In this document: positions 1 to 8,600 of the stretch, piece after piece
Position numbering within the stretch: the first letter of the stretch is position 1
Layout: each line of letters opens with the position of its first letter
Assembly: GCA_001584585.1 (NCBI GenBank)
Contig: LSYV01000027.1
Location: 1,182,907-1,204,303, forward strand
Direction: 5' to 3'
From: Gonium pectorale
Lineage: Eukaryota > Chlorophyta > Chlorophyceae > Chlamydomonadales > Volvocaceae
Length of the DNA stretch: 21,397 nt
Program-made: the position numbers and the translations under genes
Notes under the pieces: generated by a model
The model's input: only the letters and a program-made list of their open reading frames with translations
What the model was told of the DNA's origin: nothing
Database searches by the model: none

Positions 1-94
1 CGGCGGTACCGGCGCCGGCTCGGTGGCGGTCGGCCGGGCGGCGGCCCGACCCGACGTGACCGACCCGCGGGTCGACTGTGGTCGGGGTTTGCAG

Positions 95-890
95 TCAAGA
101 CGAGGAGGCGCTGGGGCTCCGCCGCGTCGTCCTCAGCACCGATCCCATGTCGTCAGCTCCACCAGACCAGGTTGGGCTTGAGATGGAGGCAGCGGAGGCC
201 GCCGCGCGTGCAGCTCGCCGTGCCGCCGCCGCCGCCGGTGGCGGCGGTCCTCGCAGCGAGGGCGGCGCCGCCGCCGCCTGCAGTGCCGGCGGCGCAGCGG
301 ACGGGGCCGGCCGCAGCGCAACCGGCAGTGAGTGTGGGGCGGACGGCGCCGCCGATGGACCGTCGGCGAGCCGCAAGGCACGGCTCCGCGGTTTCCTCAA
401 GTCCCTCCTCGGTGGGAAATCCTCAAAGCGCAACCGGGCCGCCGGGGAGGTCAGCGACGGCGGCGGCGCCGCCAGCGACCTGCATGACGATACAGCCTAT
501 ACCGCTGCCGCCACCGAACCCGATTGCAGCGGCCAGCCGTCAGGCAAAGGCCCCCCTTTGAAGTCAAACTGGCGGCTGCTGTCGGCGGCCGCGGCGGCGG
601 TGCTAAAGCGCGACGGAAAAGGTAGCGGCGGTGGGTCACGCGGCGGGTCGCTATTTGAGGTGGCGGCGCCGCCAGCGCTCTTGGCCGTCGGCGAGGCGGC
701 CTCTATAGAGGCGGCGACGGCGGCGGCGCCGCCGCACGATCTGCCGTCCCTGAGCCCCTGGGTAGCCAGCGGTGGCAGCTACAGTCGGGCGCAGCGGGCT
801 GCCGGCTCCATGACCGACGGGCTGCGCGGGAAGGGCGAGAGCGGCTGCGACTGCGACAACGGGATCTCCAACCAGCGGTTCCGGCCGTAG
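95..890 (+). CDS. 3' exon of a low-complexity protein with a KARLRGFL segment (probably 5'-partial)
   Basis: I do not recognise the product. The frame is open from a stop at 57-59 to the TAG at 888-890. A TTTGCAG acceptor ends at 94, giving a phase-2 exon of about 265 codons; the alternative is a complete gene starting at the first in-frame ATG (147, 247 aa). The protein is rich in Ala, Gly and Ser, with an Ala/Arg helix-like stretch early on. The one distinctive part is a basic amphipathic segment at 369-431, KARLRGFLKSLLGGK followed by SSKR. The same core, KARLRGFLxxLLxxK, occurs in the minus-strand gene at 13980-18604, which suggests a family. No membrane segment or known domain is visible. 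Codon third positions are mostly G or C, as in the other genes here. The next gene on this strand begins 4.7 kb downstream. That the frame is coding is fairly likely; its function is unknown. Confidence 0.6.
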
Positions 891-905
891 GTACGGCCGT
901 AGGTA
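882..905 (+). repeat. 12-bp tandem duplication spanning the stop codon
   Basis: The 12-mer CGGCCGTAGGTA occurs twice head to tail. Because the unit is a multiple of three, the stop codon TAG is duplicated in frame (888-890 and 900-902), so the gene ends with two in-frame stops four codons apart. Confidence 0.85.
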
Positions 906-1321
906 CGTAGCGGACGTCTCCAACACAGACGGCGGAGCCGCTCCGAGCGTGTATGACTGGAAGGCGTGGGATGCTGCTAGAGGCCGACCGAGACCGAGAT
1001 CGCTGGCTTGAAGCGGCTGTGATACGATTGGACCGAGAGCAGATGTGTCAAAAGTGTCACTTAATGAAGGATGCCACGAGCCACTTGACATGAGCTGGGG
1101 TGAGGATGCATCGCTATGTCTGTCTATCGTTACGCATGCGTGTGTGGCCACTTGTGTGTCGCATACATAAGCCGGCCGCCGCTCGGCTGCGTGCGTGCCT
1201 GCCTGCCTGCATGCGCATCGATCGCAGCCGCCGGCGTATGCAAGCACCTCAGGCCCCGGAACGGGGTGCACGGCTTCGGGCTTTTTTCCTATTCTCCAAG
1301 GCAGCCAGCGACAGCAGAGTG

Positions 1322-1326
1322 TGTAA
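1322..1326 (+). terminator. Candidate TGTAA polyadenylation signal for the gene at 95-890
   Basis: TGTAA is the usual volvocine algal poly(A) signal. This is the first copy I see after the stop at 890, which gives a 3' UTR of about 450 bases, normal for these algae. Cleavage would be expected 10 to 20 bases downstream, next to the GT repeat. Confidence 0.5.
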
Positions 1327-1342
1327 TGTATGCGTAACAGCA

Positions 1343-1359
1343 GTGTGTGTGTGTGTGTG
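1343..1359. repeat. (GT)n microsatellite
   Basis: An uninterrupted GT dinucleotide run of about 8.5 units lies just after the TGTAA signal. A similar GT run occurs in intron 4 of the methyltransferase gene near 8334-8349. Confidence 0.9.
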
Positions 1360-1516
1360 CTAGCGCCGGCGAAATAAGGCGGAGTGGGGCACATCTCCTT
1401 CATGGGCATCGGCATTCGCGACGTTCGTACACGGCACCGCAAGCACGGCATCACCGCCTGACTGGGACGTGGGAGAGGGGCTCGTGGATTGGCCGCGGGC
1501 CGTGGGAGGGTTGTTC

Positions 1517-1630
1517 CGGACACAGAGGGTTTTTGCGGACACAGAGGGTTCTTGCGGACAAAGAGGGTTGGCTGCGGACACAGAGTGTCGTTGCGGACAC
1601 AGAGGGTCGTTGCGGACACAGGCACAGGGG
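1517..1630. repeat. 19-bp minisatellite, six copies
   Basis: Units begin with CGGACA at 1517, 1536, 1555, 1575, 1594 and 1613, giving periods of 19, 19, 20, 19 and 19 bases. The consensus is close to CGGACACAGAGGGTCGTTG. Copies differ by a few substitutions and one insertion. The array opens repetitive frames on both strands (ADTEG-like on plus, SVSATTLCV-like on minus), which I treat as by-products of the repeat rather than as genes. Confidence 0.93.
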
Positions 1631-2931
1631 GTCCATTTCATCGCATGGTCCGAGGGCTTGTGAGTCTCCGTACTACCGTACACGTCTGCAGGTACTGGTA
1701 GACTAACCGCCCCCGGCGACTGGGCGTTCTCGGCCCCACCGTGGGGCATTCTATTTATTGATATTTGGACCGCATACGCGTTTGCCACTGGTGCGGCAGT
1801 TGAGTTGCGGGCTGTGTGTGTGGGGGGGGGGGCATGCCATCAGCGCCTGGGCCATGTTCGTGTGGGGTACAGTGGCGGCTGTGAGGCGCTTGCTTGGGCG
1901 GTGCCCGGACGGCAGGTGGGTGGCGGGAGGTTGGACGGTGAGCGAGGACCTTGAACCATTGAACTCTAGGCGGCCCCTGCCTCTCCCCCTTTCGAGCGCG
2001 GTAGCAAAGGCTAGATCCCAAGGAGGGGTTGGTGAGCGACTGCGCTCCTGTTGAGACTGGTCGCGTACGTTCACGGAAAAATCGAAACTCAGGGCAAGCA
2101 TTTTTGGCATGCCGCATGCCCAATTTGAGCGCCCGGCCGTCGGCGGTAGGGAAGCGTCTGACCCGGGGCGTTCCGGCAACGTCTCGTCACATCTGGTTGT
2201 TGGTCGGTTCATCTCATCATGTCCCATGCACTCTCAGTGCCTTCTCTGTGCTTGTCCTGTTCTGCGTGATCGTCGCCACTGCTTTTTCCCCCCGAGGAAC
2301 CGTTTGTCCCCGCATGAAATCGCCAATGAGAACGTCACAATGACAACTAGCGGGCACAGCCGAGGGATCATGGAAGGAGTTGGGCGGTTGGCGGTTGGCG
2401 CGCGTTTACGGATGTTTCGCTTGGAGGTTGCCGATGTGGCAGGCGCGGGCGCGTTGGTCGTCGGGGCCCGGTGGAGCGATGCCTTTGCTCCAGCGCTATT
2501 CTGACTGGCAGAGCCCGCACCCTGGGCTCTTCCTGACGGCCCCGTCGTGCAATCGGGCAAGCACAAGCATGCGCGGGCAGGCAGGTCTCTCTGGTTTGTT
2601 CCCCGGCGGCTGGGTGCGTGGCGGGTGGGTGCGTGCGCGCGTGTCACCGGTCTAGCCCACTTACCTAGCCGACTGGCCTACTAGCTAGTATTCATCCACT
2701 TTATTCCAACATACCGGTACGTCTATCGGTCGGAAGCCCTTGGTCTTCGAGGCCCTGAAACAGGTCCAACCGGGGAGTTTCCCCCCGGGCATGGCCGTCT
2801 CGTGTATTGTTCCTGGTCCCAGCGCGCAGACCGTGTCGCTGTCGTGGGCCACGGGCTGGTTGCGGGCGGTTGAAGAAGCGCACGCCCTTGCGGTCGGCAT
2901 CAGTATGTCCATAATACCGTATCTTACAATT

Positions 2932-2985
2932 ACGATCTTCAACTATAACGATCTTCAATTATAACAATCTTCAATTATGATTTTC
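2932..2985. repeat. 16-bp AT-rich tandem repeat, three copies
   Basis: Three adjoining units start at 2932, 2948 and 2964 and resemble ACGATCTTCAATTATA, followed by a degraded fourth copy (ATTTTCAATT). The block is strikingly AT-rich against its GC-rich surroundings. Confidence 0.85.
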
Positions 2986-5454
2986 AATTCCGATGCGCGC
3001 GAGGCATGCTGTAGCCGCCCGCCTTCCGGACTGTGACGGTGCATACGTGTGCGCTCGAGCGCGCAACTGCAACTGCTGCATGTTTATGAAACAAAGGACT
3101 TCCAAGTCCAACCCCAAAATTGTGTGAGCCGCCCGCGCGCACTGCATCGGTCTTTCGGCGCCCGGGCTGGGGCGGGCGGCGCGGACGGAAGAACGGCGAA
3201 GATGTGTTCGTGTGTCGGTATCGGTGTGTCTCGTAGGGTTGCCGCTGCTGTGGACGACTGGGGGCGCCCGCCGCCGCCGGCGCTGCCGGCACTGCACATT
3301 AATGCGAGTGCCAGGCGGCGAGGCGCGCGGGATGGGGGCGCTCCCGTGGCCGGCAGGGCGGCGGCTTGACTTTGAGCGCTGGCCTGACCCGCGAGCCAAG
3401 GGGACCCTGCCTCTGTTGTCCTTACTTTTCCGAGGTCCCTAATCTGTGCTGTGTGGGCCCTTACGCGGCTCGGGCGCATCGTGACTGCGCTGCAACGCAG
3501 CCGGCTGGCGCGTTTTTTTGGCGCGTGACTCGATGAACACTGTGGCTGCGGCCCATCATGTGTGGGTTTTTGTGTGGCACTACCAGTATAAATAAACGTA
3601 CCCGCATGGTGTTCTGCGTTGGGTGCCGCCCACCCCGCATCCCCCGACCGTGGCGGCGCCGGGAGCGAGGGGAGCCGGGCGCGTACGGCGGCTACCGGTA
3701 CGCACATGCCACCCACGATAAGAACAAGGGGGTGACGTGGATGTGGTACGACATTTGCTTGCTTGTTACTTTGCCGATGCACGATGTACGACGGTCTGTG
3801 GCGCCGTGTTACGCCGCTGCTGCTTCAGCCGGGCATGGTCGCGGTCAGCTGCTCGGTCTCATTGGGGGTCCGCGTTCCGGGCAGCCGCTTGTCGCTGCTG
3901 TGGGCCCCGCGCCGAGCCCGGCGGCTGGTGGGCTGGCTGGAACGCTGGATGCATGTCTTGTTCGATGTCAATAAAAACAAGGTTTCGGAACTGTAACGCA
4001 CTGTGACGCACTGCCGTACGGGCACGTGCGATTGCTGGTCGAATGCAACCAAACGTACACGACACTTTTTTGTACAATGCGTAATCGATGGATGCTCCGA
4101 CAACGCTGGCAGCGCGCACAGCGCGCCGTGCCCTTGGCGGGCACGACCGGTGTGGCCGGCACCGGGGCGTCTCACCGTTCTCAGCGAGGAGCGTCCGACG
4201 GTCGGCGGTAGACCGGTAGACCGGTGGCAGCGTAGCGCGAGTTACCAGCTGTACAGTCACACCGGAAGCGGGCGGAGTGCACCGCTGTGTGGGGGGGGAG
4301 GGCGACGTGCTACCACACGGGCAGCGTGAGACAGCGTGCGTATTCCGTAAGTGCACAACGACGTGCCAGCTCGGACAGTCCTGCAAGAAGACAGCAAGCT
4401 AAAGCCGCTAGCCGCAGTACACGGCAGCCCTTGGACCCTCAGGCCTCAGCCCGACCCAACTCTAGTAAGTGAACACGGGAGGGGGACTCTGGGCTGGATA
4501 GCTGGGCTGAGCTGAGCTGAGCTCCAGACAGCCTGACCGGCTCCCACATTCGCTGCACGCTTCTTTAGATTTTGTGAGATTCGCGGCCGCGCATGGACTG
4601 TGCGTGTAAAAGTGTGTGTCTTTAAACTTGCATGAAGGTTGAAGGAGCGTGGCAGGCTATCGCAATTGACCACGAGGGTGTGGGGTGTGGGGTGTACTGG
4701 ATCCCGGCCCGTCCAGCCCAACGCTGGAGGTAGGTGGAGCCCAGACGAGCGCAGCCGCTGGATGGATTCCCTTGCCTCCTGCAGCCGGACGTGGGTAACA
4801 GCTTTCAGAGTTCCTTCCATGGCCCTTTCCGTACACCCTGCATGGCCTCCTGCGCAGCGCCTGCGGCATGTGCTGCCCGCATTGCGGGGCCGGTACAAGG
4901 TGATGGCGGTGATGGTGTTACCGTCGGCCGCCCGCCTCTAGCCAGCATCGAAGCGCAAGGATAGGCGGAGGTAAAACGGTTGGGAAACGGGTCGCAACGC
5001 GAAGCGTACGTAAATAAAGGGGGTGGTCGGAGGTAGCCTATGCAGCGGGTCACGGAAATGGGTCACGCTGGGGTGTCGAGTCGGAAGAGAGCAGTGGGAA
5101 GGATGGGTTGGGCCCTGTTGGGCCAATCGCATCGTTGGACAACAGGGGGGTGGAGATCGTGAAGCCAAAGGGCTCGGATGCACGAAAGCAGTTGGAAAAC
5201 TGCTTGGAAATGCGTATGGGGGGCTGGGCATGTGACAGTACGGGACAGTACAGGACGAGGGGCGTGGAAGGGCGCGGACGAGGCGCTTATCCCCGTTCCT
5301 GTGTCAATTTGCTGCACGCTGTCACCTTCAACGTTGTGGGGGGAACACTGAAGGGGAATAGAGCACGGGGCACGGGAGCGGCTGACCGTGCAAGCGGGTG
5401 GTGGCAGTTATCGCAGCAGCACCCAATATGTTCGCAGGCTTGCAACCGTCCAAT

Positions 5455-5600
5455 TCTAAATGAATCAATATTACACTACATTACAGCTATGTTATTCTCT
5501 ACGCGTTTGACAAAATAATACGCCCAACCACAAAGAACCCCGCGCTGCCCTGACCACCAACATCGACGAATTATTAATTGCATTTAAAACAGTTCAATCC
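5455..5600 (+). promoter_or_regulatory. AT-rich upstream region of the RlmN-family gene
   Basis: A local AT-rich island directly precedes the start codon of the methyltransferase gene at 5609. It contains several A/T runs, including ATTATTAATTG near 5571 and a TTTAAA near 5584. The latter is too close to the ATG to be an ordinary TATA box. This is the only obvious composition change upstream of the gene, so it is the likely promoter and 5' leader, but no single element can be assigned with confidence. Confidence 0.35.
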
Positions 5601-5608
5601 TGGTCACA

Positions 5609-8600
5609 ATGCGGGGGGCGGCGTGCCACAGCCGCATTCGCGCTGACAAAGGGTTATCTCCATGCTGGCGTCGCTCTTCGGCCGTCTGGCGCCATGGAGC
5701 TCGCCGCTGCAACGTACGCGGGCAAAACGTGTGTGCGGGTTCGCCCGCGATTGGTCTCCGTCGGACCCTGACTTCCTCGTTTGCCGCCCGGCGATTCCCC
5801 ACGAACCAGGCGCCATTGCGGAGCGCTGCCGTGGCTGAACCCCAGGTGCTGGACGAGGATGCCCCCAGCACCAGCAGTCGCGGCGCGCCGGCCCACGTCG
5901 CCACGGTGGCATCGCAGGTAGCGGACCTCATCCCGCCGCTCTCCTTTGAGCACCGCCCCGGCGTCCGCGACGCATCCGGCCGCGTCGGGCTGAAGAACCT
6001 CACCCTGCCGGAGCTGGAGGAGTGGTGTGTTAGCGTGGGTAAGGCGGCATCGAACACGGCCGGGGGTTGGGTTGCAATGGTGGCGAGCACAGGACACGAG
6101 CGCCAAGGCAGGCATGGGCGAGGCGCGGCCGGTCTGCCCGCGAGTGGCACGTCCAGAGCAAGCAGCCATGAGTTGCTTCCCGGCCCTGCGCCATGCGGTG
6201 AAGCCTGGCCCTTGCCACGGCCGCCCGGGCTGGCGCGGTCGGCGATACGAGGACCCGACCATAAGTGCCCAGGACGGGCACGCAGGGCCGCAGCGCATCG
6301 CACTCGGCGCGGCCACGTATCGGGGGCTCCGCGCCCTTCCGGCGACATGCCGGCCGCCCGCATCTGTATGCCTGGAGCACACGGACACGGGGCACCGGGT
6401 TGGGGTATCAGGGTGGGTGTTGAGGGGGGGGGAGATGTATCGCGGACCGCCGAGGGGCTTATTTTCCGCGGAGGCGGGGGCTGAGGGCGGGCCCACGCGG
6501 AGTGGGCATCGGGGCTGTCACCTCGGCGTCTCCGGCGGCAAGGGAGATGGCGTGTCAGCCTCGGGTTGGTGGGGCCACATGCCTTGTGTGCTTGGCCGCA
6601 TGCAGCCGCATAGGGGGCCCTAGACGTCGGTCGATTCCCATGCGTCAGCGATGCGCCCTCACCTGCCTTGCCCGAGGTGCGCCCCCTCCCCCCGCACACA
6701 CAACGCCCCCCCCTCCGCGCCTAGCGACCGAGTAACCCCCCGTCTCCCGCTCCCGCTCCCGACAGGCGAGCCTCCCAAGCGCGCGCGGCAGCTGTTCCGC
6801 TGGCTGTACGGCAACAAAAAGTGGATCCGGAACCTTGACCAGGCGGATTCCGACGCGCAGGCCTTCGGCGCTGCCTTCAAGGCCAAGGTGGGCGCGGCAG
6901 CCATGTCGGTCGTCGGTCCGGACGTTGGACGGTTGACGAGGGCCATCTCTCAGACTTTCAAAGTGTGGCCGCCCCGGCTATGCTCCGCCTGGGCACCTTG
7001 CGTCCCTGGAATGGGCGAACGCTGCTGGACGCCAGCCCCGTCCTCATCTAGCGTCTGTTTTGGACTCTCCTCGCTGGCGCCCAGCCTGTTGGTGCCCACA
7101 CCCTTGTCCGCAACCCCCCGGCTCTCGACCCCGGCGGCTCCCCCCCGCAGGTCGCCGCGTCTGCCTCTCTGGCGGGGGGCCTGCAGCTGCAGTCCGTCCA
7201 CACGGCACGTGACGGCACTCGCAAGCTGGTGTTTGCGCTCGTGTCGGGGGAGGGGGAGGAGGACGCCGGTGAGCCCCAGACCGCGCGGGAGGGGGCGCCC
7301 GGCGGGCCGCCCCTCGCGACCCGTGGGACGGTGGAGACGGTGCTCATCCCCATGACCAACCGCCAGGGCGAGAAGCTGCGGTACACGGCCTGCCTATCCA
7401 CCCAGGTGAGTGCGAGTGGGTGGGTGGGCGGGCGTTCGGGTGGGTGCGTGGGCGTGCGTGGGCGGGTTGGTGTTGAAGGAGGCAAAGGTGCGGGCGTTTG
7501 TTGAGGATGCAAACGGCGTGCGTTCGTGCGTGCTTAGACAATGACAGATAGGGACAAACACGTCAGCAAGCAAGTCCAGCATGCGTGAATGGGGCGGGCG
7601 GGGGGGCGGGGGCCTGGGTGGGTTCCGCCTTCGGTTTCCCGTTCAGTTCGGGGTTCTAAGCTTTAACAAGGGTGTGGTTGAACCCCTGGGCGGTTGCGGT
7701 CCGCATGGGGCTAGCGGGCCGTCGGCAGTCTTTGAGGTTGTAGGGTCAAAGTCAGTGGGGATCCTCGAAGCTGGGGGCGGCGCCGCGCGCTTGGCACCAG
7801 GCCAGGCGGGGTAGCAGGTCGGGCAAAGGCCGGGCAGGGCTGGGCTGATGCCGGGGCCCGGCGGTGGGTCTGGCAGTGGGAGGGGCTGTGGACCTGCAGT
7901 GACGGGTCGCTCTGAACCCGGCCTCCGTTGGAATGGGCCCTGGATTGTGAGGATGCGGTCAGGCGCTCCCCATGATGGCGGCCGCGGGCATGGCTATGTC
8001 CCGAGCTCACCCTGGCGCCGCGCGTCCCGTCACTTCGATTGTTCCACCTGTCCGGTCCGCCATACCCCGACCCGCCCTTTCCACCCACCCCGTTCTCCAC
8101 CTTGCTCACCCCCCCCCCCAAAACCGTTTGCTCCTTTACCCCCTCCCCCCCCCCACACAGGTGGGCTGCGCCATGAACTGCCAGTTCTGCTACACGGGCC
8201 GCATGGGGCTACTGGGCAACCTGACCACCGCGCAGATCGTGGAGCAGGTCGTGGAGGTGAGGGAGGGGGGCCGGCGCGGCATGCTTGTTGGTTGGGAGTG
8301 CGGAGGAGGCGCCCAAGGCATCGTTGTATGGCGTGTGTGTGTGTGTGTGATGCGTGTGGGGTCGTTGTGCCCGTACCACCGGCATGCATCCGTGTTGGGT
8401 GGGATGGGAGTGCGGGAGGCGCCGGGGGACATCGCAGCATGTCACGCGTTTGTGCGGGTGTCTGATGCGGGCTCGAGTCGCTGTGTTTGAACCCCTAGGG
8501 GTCAGCAGCCGGACAAGTGCCGTACAGTACGGTGCGTCCCGGCCTTCTCTTCGATGCGGATCCTCTCCGTCCCGCGCCTGCCCGTCATCTTTTGAACGCG

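Larger units (their letters stand above)
1360..5600. other. Gene-poor intergenic stretch
   Basis: I found no supportable gene on either strand in these 4.2 kb. The open frames are short, overlap one another, and have neither family resemblance nor the GC-biased third positions of the confident genes. The stretch holds a 19-bp minisatellite (1517-1630), a 16-bp AT-rich repeat (2932-2979), a G homopolymer near 1821, short direct repeats (GGTAGACC near 4207; GCTGA units near 4505; GGGTGT units near 4680), and two AATAAA-like clusters (near 3589 and 3969) followed by TGTAA at 3992. The last pair could mark the 3' end of an unrecognised transcript. Confidence 0.5.

Noticed and set aside
651..1625. 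324-codon minus-strand open frame with LCVRN/LCPQ-like repeats
   Set aside because: The repeats come from the 19-bp minisatellite, and the rest is antisense to the exon at 95-890.
3558..3974. 138-codon plus-strand frame followed by AATAAA-like and TGTAA signals
   Set aside because: No recognisable domain and no GC-biased third positions; the signals alone do not make a gene.
5584..6699. 371-codon minus-strand open frame
   Set aside because: It lies antisense to exon 1 and intron 1 of the RlmN-family gene and has no family resemblance; GC-biased third positions create such shadows.
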